A stretch of DNA of 64,000 nucleotides from positions 496,001-560,000 of the forward strand of contig NC_012860.1 of NCBI RefSeq assembly GCF_000026945.1, given 5' to 3'. Source of the DNA: Candida dubliniensis CD36 (taxonomy: Eukaryota > Ascomycota > Pichiomycetes > Serinales > Debaryomycetaceae). Position numbers and translations under genes: made by a program. Positions 20,156 to 31,767 of this stretch are shown one piece after another (the first letter of the stretch is position 1; the number at the start of each line of letters is the position of its first letter). The notes under the pieces are model-generated. The model was not told where the DNA came from. It saw only the letters and a list, made by a program, of their open reading frames with translations, and ran no database searches.

Positions 20156-21660
20156 TAGATATGACACCAGGATTATATGTTACACCTATAATGGCAAATC
20201 ATTGTCCTGGAGCAGCAATGTTTTTTTTTGAATCAATTGGAATTGATAAAAAAATATATCGAATATTACATTGTGGAGATTTCCGAGTTAATATGGAAAT
20301 TTTACAACATCCAATTTTAAAACCATTTAGTTTGAACAATCATAATAATGATAGTAATAATAATAATGGCAAAAATAATAATGGCAAAAATGATTTATCA
20401 TTATATATAGATAAAGTATATTTGGATACTACTTATATGTCACCAAAACATAATTTACCTAAACAAGAATTAGTTTGTGAAACATTAGCTGATTTATTTC
20501 ATGATTTAATTCAACAACAAGAAAAGGATAAACCATCAAATAGTTCCAATGGTGGTGGTGGTGGTGGTGAAACCAATGGTGGTGGTGGTGGTGGAACCAA
20601 TGGTGATAATTTATTTTCAAATTGGTTTGGAAATTTCACTCAATCAAGAATAACTGATTTTTGTATCATTCCAACATCAAAAAATAAATTAATTCAACCA
20701 TTATTATTTAAAAAAAAGAAGAAATTTTTAATAGTTATTGGTACTTATGTTATTGGTAAAGAAAAATTAGCTATATCAATTCTGAAAAGATTAAATTGTT
20801 TAATTTATTTACTGAATATTGGTTCACGTAAAGATAAATTTGAAATTTTTAAAACTTTTAAAAATGATTATTTACAACTGATAATCACCATAGATAAAGA
20901 ATTTGGAAACACTACTACTACTAGTAATAGTGGTGATGATTGTGTGATTCATTTAGTTCCAATGACAATAGTAGCTAATAATGAAGAATTGAGTAAATAT
21001 TTTAATCATAATAAATATTATCAATTTTTCGAAAGATGTATTGGTATTTGTCCCACTGGATGGAGTTATAACAAAAACATCACCTCAACAACAACAACAA
21101 CAACAACAAAACAAAAATCAAATAGCAATTTTAGCAATAGCAATAATAATAGTAATAGGGATGAGTTTGTTTCTGAGTTGGAACAAACTATCAATATGAT
21201 GGAAAATCAACCATCATTTAATTATATTGATGATATCTTATCACAAATACCACTTACTACAATAACTAATAATAACAACAACAACAAAAAGAAGAAGAAG
21301 AAGAAGGGGAAGGGGAAAATAGACATTGATTTATATCGATTATATTCAATTCCATATAGTGAACATTCATCATTTAGAGAATTAGCTTATTTTATAATTT
21401 TTTTCAAATTTAAAAAAATTATACCAACGGTAAATTATGAAATTGAAAGTAAATTAATTGAAATGGAAAAAATTATTCAAAATTGGGAAAAAATTAGACA
21501 AATAATATTAAGTAGTAAGAATAAGCATAATAATAATAATAATAATAAGGAGAAAGATGTTGATGTTGATGTTGATGTTGATATTGATATTGATATTCCT
21601 GATTATATACCTGATGATTTATTACAACGAATACAACGATTATCATTAAATGATTTTTAA
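19078..21660 (+). CDS. PSO2: DNA interstrand-crosslink repair nuclease Pso2/Snm1
   Basis: The 860-residue protein is a metallo-beta-lactamase/beta-CASP nuclease of the Snm1/Pso2 family, a 5' exonuclease required for repair of DNA interstrand crosslinks. I use the ATG at 19078. The N-terminus has a PCNA-box-like segment (QRSILDFT, about 16-24) and a UBZ4-type zinc finger (C73, C76, H91, C95). The MBL core has HFHADHYGG (H253, H255, D257, H258), then HCPGAAMFF and HCGDFR. The beta-CASP end has the PYSEHSSFREL segment. Poly-Gln, poly-Thr, poly-Asn and poly-Gly insertions make it longer than yeast Pso2 (about 660). Codons 128, 164, 569 and 579 are CTG and should be read as Ser. Identification is strong. 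Confidence 0.92.
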
Positions 21661-21887
21661 ATAAAAAAAGGTGTATTATATAAAAATAAAAGTTTTTTTT
21701 TGAGAAAAATCAAATCAATACTGGTTATTTAAATTAAAATGAGTGGTTTATAACAATTGTATATAGTATGGTAATGGTAATGGTAAGATTTAATTGTTTA
21801 TCTTTATTCAAATATACAGATATACAGATATTATACTAATACCTACTACCTACTACCTACTACCTACTTCTTTTATTTTATTTTCTT
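21661..21887. other. Convergent spacer PSO2/MNN11
   Basis: A 227-bp 3'-to-3' spacer with a TGGTAA repeat and a CTACCTACTAC repeat (about 21840-21868). No gene is seen. Confidence 0.5.
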
Positions 21888-23228
21888 TCATGTCTTTAAA
21901 TCTTTTTTCAATTTTTTATAATAAATATTTAAAATATTTTCACAATCAGTAGGATTTTTACAATTACTCCATTGAGCAACAAAATCACCATCTTCATAAA
22001 TCAAATTTTTAGGTGAATTATCATTAAAATTATGACTTGAACCAATAGTTTTGGCTGGTATAATAGTAGTTTTACTTAAAATAAATGGATGCCATTGTAA
22101 AATATGAGTTAAAGCTGAATCTGGTCCATAAGGGAAATTTGGATATTGAAAATAAAGATTATCACCCCAAATATCAATCATTGATTTACCAATAAAATCA
22201 TTTTTCATTAAAAATGAATTAGTTTCAATTTTTTGATTTGATTGAATTAATAAAAATCTAATAGAATTAGCTTGAGCATTTTTATAAGTTTTTATAATTC
22301 CATCAGGAGGAATTAAAGGTAAATCTCTTAACATTATTGAATTTAAAATTTCTGGATTTAATATATAATCATAAATATTAATATTCATATTCATAATTAA
22401 ACCATCTTGATCTAAATACCAAAACCATTTTGTTTTCGGGAAGGCAAACATTGCTGCTTTCATACAATAAACTCTAATCCATTTAATTCTTTCTTTATCA
22501 TCTAAATATTGAAAATTATTAAGTATAGGTAAAAATTCTTCTGACCATCTAACATAAACTCCATAATTTTGTAAATGAGCATAATCTACTCGATTTTGAA
22601 CAATTTTAGTTAATCCATCTAATGAATATTTATTAAAATCAACAGCAGTAACAATGACAATTTCAGGATATTTATTAGATGAACTACTAGATTTTTTAGG
22701 TTTAAAAACAATTTTATCTTGATTTTTAAAATAATTTTTAGCAGCATTTAATGGCAGATTATCATTTTCTTCTTTTTCTTTAATTTTTTGTAAATTTTCA
22801 TGAGGATCATCTAAAAAATTTAATGATTTAATTCCAGTTTTATCAATTCCATTTTCTTTAAATGTATGTTCAATAAATAATTTCCTTGTAGTTAATTGTT
22901 TTAATAATGGAGCATGTTCAATTGGAGGATAAATATATTTTGATGAAGTTTCTATAAATTGAGTACTAGTTAATGGATGAGCTCGAGGATAATTTTTTTT
23001 AGTAATGGATTTAGAAAATAAATATGGAAATGGTGATAAAAATGAATTAAAACAAATATACCATATAAATAATAATATAATTAATATTAGTGGTAATCTT
23101 TTCTTTCGATTAATTTGATGAAATGTAGCAGGTAGAGGTAAAAATGATGATGATGATGATGAAGAAGATGGGTAGTTACTCTTGCCATATTTTGGTTTAA
23201 AAGTTCCTGATTTACCAACTCCAAACAT
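21888..23228 (-). CDS. MNN11: Golgi alpha-1,6-mannosyltransferase Mnn11 (GT34)
   Basis: The 446-residue protein is a type II membrane protein of glycosyltransferase family 34. It has a short Ser-rich cytosolic tail, one membrane anchor (about 45-72, LPLILIILLFIWYICFNSFL) and a luminal domain. The DXD-type metal and sugar-nucleotide motif is in WFWYLDQDGLIMN, and downstream family blocks include FIGKSMIDIWGD and GPDSALTHILQWHP. In yeast, Mnn10 and Mnn11 belong to the M-Pol II complex, which extends the alpha-1,6-mannose backbone of N-glycan outer chains in the cis-Golgi. MNN11 rather than MNN10 is chosen on length and sequence feel; Mnn10 remains possible. Serine runs near the N-terminus are coded by TCA/TCT repeats. 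Confidence 0.8.
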   Translation of the reverse strand: MFGVGKSGTFKPKYGKSNYPSSSSSSSSFLPLPATFHQINRKKRLPLILIILLFIWYICFNSFLSPFPYLFSKSITKKNYPRAHPLTSTQFIETSSKYIYPPIEHAPLLKQLTTRKLFIEHTFKENGIDKTGIKSLNFLDDPHENLQKIKEKEENDNLPLNAAKNYFKNQDKIVFKPKKSSSSSNKYPEIVIVTAVDFNKYSLDGLTKIVQNRVDYAHLQNYGVYVRWSEEFLPILNNFQYLDDKERIKWIRVYCMKAAMFAFPKTKWFWYLDQDGLIMNMNINIYDYILNPEILNSIMLRDLPLIPPDGIIKTYKNAQANSIRFLLIQSNQKIETNSFLMKNDFIGKSMIDIWGDNLYFQYPNFPYGPDSALTHILQWHPFILSKTTIIPAKTIGSSHNFNDNSPKNLIYEDGDFVAQWSNCKNPTDCENILNIYYKKLKKDLKT

Positions 23229-23858
23229 AACTTGATTCTCTTAAAAAACAAAGGGAGGGGCGGGTGGTGTGTGATTGGATTGGATTGGATTGGATTGGAT
23301 TGGATGAGATCTATTAAAGGATGCTTCTCGGGAAATGTAAATCTGTTGTATAAGATAAAAAAAAAAAAAAGTAAAATATATATATATATATATCAACACC
23401 AATAATAAGTTGTTCTTCTTTTTCTTCCTATTGATTGTTGATGTTGTTGAAATCTATAAAGATAGGCAAAGCAAAATCAAAGCCACTTTTTATTGTTGTT
23501 GTTGTTAATGTTGTTGATGTTGATGTTGTTGTTGAATCTAAAGAGAAATTTTTTTGGATTAATTGAGTGTGTGTGTGTTGTGGTGTCGTGGAAATCCATA
23601 AAATTTTTTTTTTCTTTTTTCTTTTTTCTCTTTCGTCATCTTTCTTTCTTTCATTCTTTCATTCTTTCATTCCTGTTGTTTGTTTACACTAACAACAAAC
23701 ACAGTAAATGGAAATTTCATTTTTAGAAGTCAAATGATATATACCACCAAAGAAAAATTTCATTCCGTGTGAATATGGGTATGAGTGTGTGTGTGTGCGT
23801 CCATTACTTAACAAATCATTGACCACCACGAAGAACGGTGGCCCCCCATTACCTTTTT

Positions 23859-23890
<32 letters not shown>

Positions 23891-24187
23891 TTCTTTTTGG
23901 TCCCATTCTTACCTCGTGTTCGACGCACCACACTGGACCCAATAGTTGGTACGGAGTGCTTGCTTGCCACCTCCTATAAATCGTTTATGGGAAATTAATC
24001 TTTAACATTCGACAATTGGCTATTATTAATAATACATTTTATACATTTCGAAGCTATTTCATAAAACTAAACTTACATATATATATATGTATATAAGACT
24101 TGCAATACTAACTTATTAAACAAAAGAAACTAAGATAAAAACTCTCTTGTCCTCTCTTGATGGATATTATAAATCTTACTTTTACTT
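23229..24187. other. Intergenic: MNN11 promoter
   Basis: This 959-bp region lies between MNN11 and the 3' end of the next gene. It contains TTGGA tandem repeats (about 23275-23305), TTG/TTGATG repeats (23490-23535), TTCATTCTTTC repeats and a CTTTTT array (about 23855-23900). Short reading frames at 23493-23726, 23689-23970 and 23789-23998 lie in this simple sequence. No gene is supported. Confidence 0.5.
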
Positions 24188-25249
24188 TTAACTTTGGTTG
24201 CTCTCAGTATTATTTGCAGCGGTTTCTTTATTAATTCTATCTTCAATCACTTGTAAAGCCACTTGTCTACGTCTTTCAGCTACTGATTTAGCAACATTCT
24301 TTTGAGTTTGATTAGTTTGTTCTTGTCTCTTTTGTGCTCGTAAATTACTTTGTTCAACAATTTCATCATTAAATGGAGTAATAATACCTAAAAACACCGA
24401 AATATCATATCCATGTTGGAAAATTGGTATTAATACTGGTCTAATCATTTGTGGGAAAAAATCAATCAATTGAAATGTATCTGAAGCATCACCAATCATA
24501 ATAGAACTATTTTGAGTATCAATTGACGGACCATTACTACTTGTTGTTGTATTTGTTGTTGTTGATGTTGTTGCTATAGGTAAAGTAGGTTCAATATTTA
24601 ATGATTGGAAAAATCTTAAATAAAAATATGATACGAAAAAACTACCAATTGAAGGAATAGCAGGATATAATGAACGAGTAATAATAATTGACCATAATCC
24701 AAGAAATATAATCAAAGCAAATGGGACATTTTTCACTCTAAAATTAATTAAACCTTGAAATAAAACAATATTATGTTCAGGAATCAATTGTTTACAAACC
24801 ACTAAAAATCCAAAATAATAAGATATTCCTCCACCTAATGGTTGATCCATATTTTTACCATCTTGTCTAATAATATTAGAAATAATTGCAATTATTACTG
24901 TAATTAAATTAGTTATACCACCAACGATAATAACAAATTTGATCACTTCTAAATAATTCCCCCAAAATCTTTCAACAAATTTACTACCAACATATAATAC
25001 TCCAAATGAAAAAATAAATGATATTATACTAATCTCAGCAAATATTGACAGAATTATTACCCAAGGATTATATATGGTTGATCTAGGAATCAATTGAATA
25101 TAAGGAATTTTAACATCATGAAATTTAGTATCTTCCAGAAATCGGAATTGTTGATATTTCAATATTAATAATAATGATGATATCCCAGTTAATAACCCAA
25201 GTAAAATCTTGGATGATTTTGTTAATTTATGTCCTCTTAAAATACTCAT
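24188..25249 (-). CDS. TMEM115/YOL107W-like Golgi membrane protein
   Basis: The 353-residue protein (start chosen at the ATG at 25249, MSILRGHKLTKSSK) matches the eukaryotic TMEM115 family, rhomboid-like but catalytically dead proteins implicated in Golgi retrograde traffic. Family landmarks are IPRSTIYNPWVIILSIFAE, FSFGVLYVGSKFVERFWG and the GGGISYYFGFLVVCKQLIPEH block, with about five hydrophobic segments. The C-terminal 120 residues are hydrophilic and carry a Thr/Asn-rich insert and a basic helix (AERRRQVALQVIEDR). A longer frame continues upstream to 25363, but the extra 38 residues are Leu/Phe/Ile-rich from an AT tract and break the family N-terminus. Yeast YOL107W is of similar length (about 342). 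Confidence 0.82.
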   Translation of the reverse strand: MSILRGHKLTKSSKILLGLLTGISSLLLILKYQQFRFLEDTKFHDVKIPYIQLIPRSTIYNPWVIILSIFAEISIISFIFSFGVLYVGSKFVERFWGNYLEVIKFVIIVGGITNLITVIIAIISNIIRQDGKNMDQPLGGGISYYFGFLVVCKQLIPEHNIVLFQGLINFRVKNVPFALIIFLGLWSIIITRSLYPAIPSIGSFFVSYFYLRFFQSLNIEPTLPIATTSTTTNTTTSSNGPSIDTQNSSIMIGDASDTFQLIDFFPQMIRPVLIPIFQHGYDISVFLGIITPFNDEIVEQSNLRAQKRQEQTNQTQKNVAKSVAERRRQVALQVIEDRINKETAANNTESNQS

Positions 25250-26073
25250 ATATAGATTGTATAATTTCCTAAGCAAAAAAAAAAAAAATAATAAAAAAAT
25301 TGGTAATTGATTAAAAAGATTAATGAATATAGTATATTTTATAGAAATTAAAATCAAATTCAAATGAACCCAAAAAAAAACAGAAGTGGTTTCTCTTGTT
25401 GTTTTTGTTGTTGTTGTTGTTTATGTTTATGTTGATGTTGATGTTTGTAATGATTTATATATTAGTAGTAGAAGTTGTTTACCTTGTTCTTTCTTGTTTG
25501 ACTGGTCTCTTTTTCTCTTCACAAATCTCTTGCTTTTTGTCGTGTTTAATTGTACAACTTTTTATTGTTCAAATGGAAAAATTATCGCGACTTTGTTACT
25601 CCTCCTCCTCCTCCTCCTCCTCCTCCTTTTCCTCCTTTTTGTCTTCCCCCAATTATCAATCAGACCACCAGGAATCTACAAATAGATATCAAATACACAA
25701 AAAAAAACTGTATATATATATATATATATATAGATTGATAATAACAAGTAATATATTTATAAAAACAATTGTGTAATAATAATAATAATGATAATAATGA
25801 TAATATAGTATAAGTATAGTATAGTATAAAAAAAAAACTAATATATAAAGTTACATTTGGAAATAATCCTTTCTCTTATTCCCCCCACGCTGTTTTTTCT
25901 TTTCTCTTTTTTATGAAAAACAAATTTATGTTATGAATAAATGAAAATAATATAAATGAATAAACCTTTAATTGATGCTTTCTTAAAAAACAAAAACAAA
26001 AACAAAAGAAAATGGTTTTAAAAAAAAAAAGCACGTAAACCAAAACCAATAAAAAGTAACAAACAAATAAATC
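25250..26073. other. Intergenic: promoter of the TMEM115-like gene; GSC1 3' flank
   Basis: This 824-bp region contains TTG/TTATG repeats (25395-25445), a CCTCCT array (about 25600-25628), an AT-alternating tract (25711-25731) and TAATAA repeats near 25775-25805. The reading frames at 25386-25776 come from these repeats. No gene is supported. Confidence 0.5.
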
Positions 26074-29000
26074 TTAAATCCTGAATGGATTTGTAGAATA
26101 ATGTGTGGTACTTCCAGTAAAACGAGTACTCAAATAAGTCCAACTGTAGCTCTTTGGTCTATGATTACCAGTATCATTGTTACTTACATTTCTTGGTTGG
26201 AATAATCCATTGGCAATAGAACCAGATCCACCAATATTGGCAAATTGATCAACAGCAATTTGTCCAGAAGCAACAGCTGGAGCAACAATAATAACAATAA
26301 ACAAGATCAATACGGCAAAATACAAAACACAATATTTTCTCACCATTCTCTTTCTTAATCTGGCTTGTTTCAAAGAATAAATTGGTGGTCTAATCAATCT
26401 TGATGGTTTCAACCAAAACAACATCATTGAATGCCATCTATCAACTAATGGAATAAACAAAAATGGTAATTGACAGAATAAAATAATATGAGCTAAAACA
26501 AAATCACCAGCAAATTCAGACATTTCAATGATTTTAGCAACAAATTCACGAGCTGGTTGAGTGAAAGCCATCCATCCCATACCAGTATTATACCATTTAC
26601 CAGTCCAAAAAGCAGTATTGGCTTTATCATTCTTAAATTCTCTTGTTAAGAAACATAATGTCAAAAATTTAAATAATAATCTTTGAACATAAATCATGGT
26701 GGCAATACCCAACATTAATCTGGCAAAATTGAAACCTTCAGTAACCCACATAACAATAAAGAAAATAATATGAACAATCACGGCAACACCATGAGCAACA
26801 CCAGCAATGACAGCACCAGTCTTTTTACAACATAATCCTAACATTGGACCAGCACAACATGCCATAGCAAGACATACACCTAAGCATCCCATATCAATAA
26901 CAACTGGAGCCAAAGAACAAATAATAAGTCTCAATGTAGAATTAACTGGTTGTGGATCAGTAGAACCAAGAATTTCATATGGATAACTGGTAACACCGGT
27001 TTGAGCATTAATAAATGTGTAAGCAACATAAAGACCAGCAGTATAAATCAATGTTGGTAAGAAATCAGCAAATAAAACATTGGATCTATGAGCTCTTGAA
27101 GCATCACCAGCAGCTTTTTCAGAAACATCACCGGTCAACTTACGTTTGAAACCAGTAATACGTGATCTAGAAAGTCTAACATAACCAATCCAAGAGTTTC
27201 TATGCCATTTCGTATTACCTCTAGATAACCATCTGATGAAATCTCTGTAATCAAGGAAAAAGTCTTCCCAAGCAAATTGATGAGGATTGAAAATAAATGG
27301 TGAAAACATTAACGCCGATAATGAAGCCCAGAACCATAATAATGGTGCTTGCCAATGAGAAACTGTACCAAATAATAAAATCAACATCAATCTTGCTCCC
27401 ATATAAATAGATGAATCAGCAAAACGTGAATATAAAATTGAAAATGGAATTCTTGAAGTGGCAAACCCTCTACCAGTGGAAATATATCTAGCACCACCAA
27501 CAGTTAAATCAGTGAAAACAGATGAAGAATAGATTTGGGCAACAAACACTTCGAAAAATGGTGACATGGAAATGAAATGTCTAACAAATCTTTGGAAGGC
27601 TTTCCAAACACCTCTTTCAATCAATTCTTGTACAACCAATGGAATAAAGGAAATAAAGAAAACAATGAAAATAGATAATGTATAACGTCTGATCCAATCA
27701 ACTGCTGGGGCAATATTGTAACAACCAAATGGATATAACACATCAGTAACTGGAACATCCTTATTGTAAGAACACATAATAGCTTCATGAGCTAATGAGT
27801 TCAAATTAGCCAACACCAAAATAAACACTTGTAATGATAATTGAATAAACAAGTTATTAATATGGAAACCTGGATGACCATAATAAAATGATAAAAATCT
27901 ATCCAATGGAAGTTGAGTACCTAAATAGAAATATTCTCTTGAAAGCATTTGTTCTCCCATACCAGCACCAATTTTGGTTGTGAAATTCAAAATGGATCCA
28001 AAACCTAAATCTCTACCTTTACCACATTGATAATATTCACAATGCTTGATCTTACCACCTCTCATCATGGCATTCATACCAGCATAAATATCTTCATTCA
28101 AATGTAAACCTTTTTGTGCTTTAGAAACACCACCTCTAGTCAACATAAATGTAGCATTCAAGAAATCCGGATGACCATAATGCAATTTACCTCCAATTTG
28201 TGCCAAAGTTCTAGCAAATAATGTACCAAAAGTTTGTTCTTTACCAGCAGCAACATCACCTAAAACACCAGAATTTTCTGAGAAAATATATTCTCTAGCA
28301 CCCAAAAATGCCACTGGATCTTTTTTGGTACTATTATCTTCAGATTTCAAATTTGGTGCATATGGATTAACATGTTCAACATTCATTTCTTCAAATTCAG
28401 CTAAAACCGATCTAATCTTCAAACATTCTTCCAAATAATTATCTTGATTAGCATCAATCAATTGAATATATTCACCTCTATGGAAAATAACCGCATGATT
28501 TTGATTATCAGATTTACCATCACCCAAAATTGGATTACCAGATAATTGAACTCTAAATTTAGGACGACGTCTACCATTTTCTAACATTTCACAATGACCA
28601 TCAATCAAGGCAGAGTATACTCTTGGTTCCTCATCCTCATTCAAAGCCGGTTCTTCATCCAAGTAAGCAATTTGCAAATCAGGGTAAGCACGCAATAAGA
28701 ACTCGGCATTTTCCATTTCATCATCTTTGAATTTAGATAATCTTTGCATGGAAACCAAGAATCTAAACTTTCTTCTGGCCATTCTTTCTAAAGCTAATTC
28801 TAATCCTTCAGGATCACCACCAAAGTATTGAACCAATTCAGGGTTTTCAACTCTGTATAATAATTTAATAGCTCTGGCATAATTCATAAACCCAGACACA
28901 GTTCTATACAAAGTTTGTGATCTCAATGAAGCCCAAATTCTTGTTCTTAAAGTATATTCCGGTGCAGCTGATTTGAACCCAATACAATAAAATGGTAAAT

Positions 29001-31767
29001 CATCAATCTTGGATTTCAATCCATCTTCAGATAATTTTTCAGAATCATCACCATTTTCATAAGCAGCAGTTTCTTCAGCCAAAATCTTGGTGTCTTTAAC
29101 AAAACAATCCCATTCAACTGGATGTAATTGTTTCAAATATTCCAATAATGTCACTCTGGAGAATTGATCATCTTCTCTAATAATTTCTCTCAAGGATAAT
29201 AAAATCTTTTCCGAATAATGAGGAGTGAAAACAGTAAATGTTGGCATATTATCAACTGGCAATGGTTCTGGCATTGGAGTGGCTAAAGATTGAGCGAAAA
29301 ATGAAATTCTTCTTTCAGCTTCAGAATTTCTTGGGAAGAATTCCGTTTCAAAATTGTTATCATCTTGAGAAACAAAGAAAGTTGGAGCTCTCAAAGTTCT
29401 TTTACCTTCAATTTCAGATGGGACTTGATGATATAATAATTTTTGCACATGATCAATAGCTAACAAATGTTCTCTGTACATGGAAATAACAATGGCATTC
29501 CAAATTTGTGAAATCAAAACTTTTGGCTTATATTTGATCTCCATTTCTGTGGTGGCTAAAATCTTAGAATAAATTCTCTTTGGCAATCTGGTGAAAATGT
29601 TTCTCCATGGAGTCAAAATGGAAATACCCAAATAGAATGAACGACCAATGGAAAAGATACAGTTACAAATAATGTACCACATATAAGTATCCAAAAAGAA
29701 CAATAACAAATCAACGAGATACATCAACCCTAAAACAATCTTGGCTTGGTTTTTACAAACGATATCTTTGTACCAAACTTCACCAACACATCTCATGGAC
29801 ATGGTCGACAAGTTTCTAATAGGATCTCTTAATGACAAAGTCAAGAAGAAATAAGATTCAACCAATTTGGCAAGGAAAACCAAAAACCATAACAAATATG
29901 ACATCCACATATCTAAACCTTTCAATTTAATGTAGTTGGCAGTAAATGTTTGTGATGCAATATATCTTCTTGACCTCTTGTTCATGTATGAAGTGAATAA
30001 CCCACCCAAGGGCATGACAGCAAAGAATACTAATGTGGCCACAGCAATGAAAAATCCAACAACAGATACAGCATATGCCGATTTAGAATAAATCACCAAT
30101 TTGGTAATTTGGAATGTATAAACTGGTGGAACCAAATTAAGAAAGAAGATTAATACCAAAAACACCATACGACGAGATAAATGTTGAGCACCAGCCCATT
30201 CTCTAGGCACAAAAATCCATTCAAAAAGAGTGGCAAGAATTTGAATAAACGCAGCAAGAACACCACCAATGGCACAAGCAGCCCATCTTGACGAAGCAAG
30301 TGGTTGTTGGTTCATGGTTTGGACATAATGTTTAGTATATAAAGTTGGGGAATTGTAGGCAGTATACATCCAATAGATGGTACCATGGATAATCCAGATT
30401 CTATTAAAGTTGGTAACAAAATGTAACCAAGTTCTGATTTCTTTATAAGTTTTAAAGAAAACATTTTTCCATTCAACTTCACCTAATTTCAAGAAACGTT
30501 CTTCTTGTGGGATATCAACCAATCTAGTTCCATCTTCAAAAATAATTCTGGAAATACCTTCTGGATACCAAAACAATTGATTGACATCATCATAACCAAT
30601 GACCTTGTTGTGGTCTTTTTCACGTTTAACAAATCTTCCATCATAAATTTCATAAACTTGAGATCTAATAAATCTGTAAAGTGGAGTAATGACACGGTTC
30701 AAGTAATCACCTTCAAGCACTGGTTCTTGTCTTTGTTGACATAATGGGGAATTCAAATAATCAGTGGCGGCTTTGTAAATGTAACACAAACATTCAGGAG
30801 TAAAACGAACTTGATTTGCTTCACCCCATATCAACAAATAAAGAGCAAGATCTCTCACTCTTTCTTCTGGAGTCAAAGAATTCATCTTGGCTTTCCATCT
30901 GATTTCAGCAGCTTCCAATGAATAGTCACCTTCTAATTCATTAGCAAGAGCATCAACATCTTGACCATGTTCTTCAGCAGCTTTTCTAGCCTTTTTGGAT
31001 TTCTTGGAAGCTTTTCTAGCTTTTCTACCAATTTTACCTAAAGTCATATTAGCAAAACCTAAAGAATCATCCAAATCTTGTTGTGAAGAAAAAAACCATT
31101 TCCTATAATTGGCATTGTCACCACCAATATAATCAGCATGTAAACTTAACAAAGCTTGAGCTGGTGACATACGAGAAGATCTTGAGTCCAACAATGTCAT
31201 AAAATAATCAAACATGTTTCTCATAGAATCTCTTTGGAAACCAAATTTATTAGCCAAGTCAATGAAAATATCTTCAATGTGTTCAATCTTGATTGGAGCT
31301 TGAGGATCAGCAGACCAAGCTGGATATGGCAAGTTGGAGGACATATTAAATTGAGTTGGGTCATAACCTTGACCTTGACCGCCATAAATTGGTGTGGAGG
31401 CACCAGAAGATCTTGGGTCACCACCATAACTCATTTGAGATGGGGTGTATTGAGTACCATATTGATCGTAACCAGGAGTGCCAGGAGTTTGACCACCATA
31501 ACTAAAGTCAGAAAAGGCTTCTGGGTCAGCATTATAACCCTGGGCATTCATTGGTTGACCACCATAATTAGCTTGATCTTGATATCCATCCATGTCATAT
31601 GGTTGTTGTTGATATTGAGCATTTGGATCGTAATAATCTTGTTGGTGTGGTTGTTGACCCATGTCATCATACTGTTGTTGGTAATACCCTTCTCCTCCTT
31701 GATGAGGTGGCATACCGCCCTGTTGATTAGGGTCGTAATAATGATTGTTATTATCGTTATACGACAT
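26074..31767 (-). CDS. GSC1: Beta-1,3-glucan synthase catalytic subunit (Fks1/Gsc1)
   Basis: The 1897-residue plasma-membrane protein polymerises UDP-glucose into beta-1,3-glucan, with Rho1 as regulatory subunit, and is the target of echinocandins. It has a Gln/Tyr/Gly/Asn-rich cytosolic N-terminus (about 1-145) and an FKS N-terminal domain (about 300-420, with [20 protein letters not shown]). A first set of membrane helices (about 450-700) follows, then the GT48 cytosolic catalytic region (about 750-1330), with [26 protein letters not shown] and HYGHPD. A second helix set runs to the C-terminus. Echinocandin hot spot 1 (FLTLSLRDP, 641-649) and hot spot 2 (DWIRRYTL, 1357-1364) have the susceptible sequence. 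The length equals that of C. albicans Gsc1. The ATG directly follows a predicted intron acceptor. Codon use is less AT-biased than the neighbours, as expected of a highly expressed gene. Confidence 0.98.
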   Translation of the reverse strand: MSYNDNNNHYYDPNQQGGMPPHQGGEGYYQQQYDDMGQQPHQQDYYDPNAQYQQQPYDMDGYQDQANYGGQPMNAQGYNADPEAFSDFSYGGQTPGTPGYDQYGTQYTPSQMSYGGDPRSSGASTPIYGGQGQGYDPTQFNMSSNLPYPAWSADPQAPIKIEHIEDIFIDLANKFGFQRDSMRNMFDYFMTLLDSRSSRMSPAQALLSLHADYIGGDNANYRKWFFSSQQDLDDSLGFANMTLGKIGRKARKASKKSKKARKAAEEHGQDVDALANELEGDYSLEAAEIRWKAKMNSLTPEERVRDLALYLLIWGEANQVRFTPECLCYIYKAATDYLNSPLCQQRQEPVLEGDYLNRVITPLYRFIRSQVYEIYDGRFVKREKDHNKVIGYDDVNQLFWYPEGISRIIFEDGTRLVDIPQEERFLKLGEVEWKNVFFKTYKEIRTWLHFVTNFNRIWIIHGTIYWMYTAYNSPTLYTKHYVQTMNQQPLASSRWAACAIGGVLAAFIQILATLFEWIFVPREWAGAQHLSRRMVFLVLIFFLNLVPPVYTFQITKLVIYSKSAYAVSVVGFFIAVATLVFFAVMPLGGLFTSYMNKRSRRYIASQTFTANYIKLKGLDMWMSYLLWFLVFLAKLVESYFFLTLSLRDPIRNLSTMSMRCVGEVWYKDIVCKNQAKIVLGLMYLVDLLLFFLDTYMWYIICNCIFSIGRSFYLGISILTPWRNIFTRLPKRIYSKILATTEMEIKYKPKVLISQIWNAIVISMYREHLLAIDHVQKLLYHQVPSEIEGKRTLRAPTFFVSQDDNNFETEFFPRNSEAERRISFFAQSLATPMPEPLPVDNMPTFTVFTPHYSEKILLSLREIIREDDQFSRVTLLEYLKQLHPVEWDCFVKDTKILAEETAAYENGDDSEKLSEDGLKSKIDDLPFYCIGFKSAAPEYTLRTRIWASLRSQTLYRTVSGFMNYARAIKLLYRVENPELVQYFGGDPEGLELALERMARRKFRFLVSMQRLSKFKDDEMENAEFLLRAYPDLQIAYLDEEPALNEDEEPRVYSALIDGHCEMLENGRRRPKFRVQLSGNPILGDGKSDNQNHAVIFHRGEYIQLIDANQDNYLEECLKIRSVLAEFEEMNVEHVNPYAPNLKSEDNSTKKDPVAFLGAREYIFSENSGVLGDVAAGKEQTFGTLFARTLAQIGGKLHYGHPDFLNATFMLTRGGVSKAQKGLHLNEDIYAGMNAMMRGGKIKHCEYYQCGKGRDLGFGSILNFTTKIGAGMGEQMLSREYFYLGTQLPLDRFLSFYYGHPGFHINNLFIQLSLQVFILVLANLNSLAHEAIMCSYNKDVPVTDVLYPFGCYNIAPAVDWIRRYTLSIFIVFFISFIPLVVQELIERGVWKAFQRFVRHFISMSPFFEVFVAQIYSSSVFTDLTVGGARYISTGRGFATSRIPFSILYSRFADSSIYMGARLMLILLFGTVSHWQAPLLWFWASLSALMFSPFIFNPHQFAWEDFFLDYRDFIRWLSRGNTKWHRNSWIGYVRLSRSRITGFKRKLTGDVSEKAAGDASRAHRSNVLFADFLPTLIYTAGLYVAYTFINAQTGVTSYPYEILGSTDPQPVNSTLRLIICSLAPVVIDMGCLGVCLAMACCAGPMLGLCCKKTGAVIAGVAHGVAVIVHIIFFIVMWVTEGFNFARLMLGIATMIYVQRLLFKFLTLCFLTREFKNDKANTAFWTGKWYNTGMGWMAFTQPAREFVAKIIEMSEFAGDFVLAHIILFCQLPFLFIPLVDRWHSMMLFWLKPSRLIRPPIYSLKQARLRKRMVRKYCVLYFAVLILFIVIIVAPAVASGQIAVDQFANIGGSGSIANGLFQPRNVSNNDTGNHRPKSYSWTYLSTRFTGSTTHYSTNPFRI
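27676..27699 (-). other. GSC1 echinocandin hot spot 2 (codons 1357-1364)
   Basis: Codons read DWIRRYTL, the susceptible sequence; Arg1361, a known resistance site, is Arg. Confidence 0.85.
29821..29847 (-). other. GSC1 echinocandin hot spot 1 (codons 641-649)
   Basis: Codons read FLTLSLRDP. Phe641, Ser645 (TCA), Asp648 and Pro649 are all wild type, so no common resistance substitution is present. Confidence 0.88.

Noticed and set aside
24105..24135. TACTAAC on the plus strand
   Set aside because: There is no plus-strand gene downstream and no matching donor; likely chance in AT-rich DNA.
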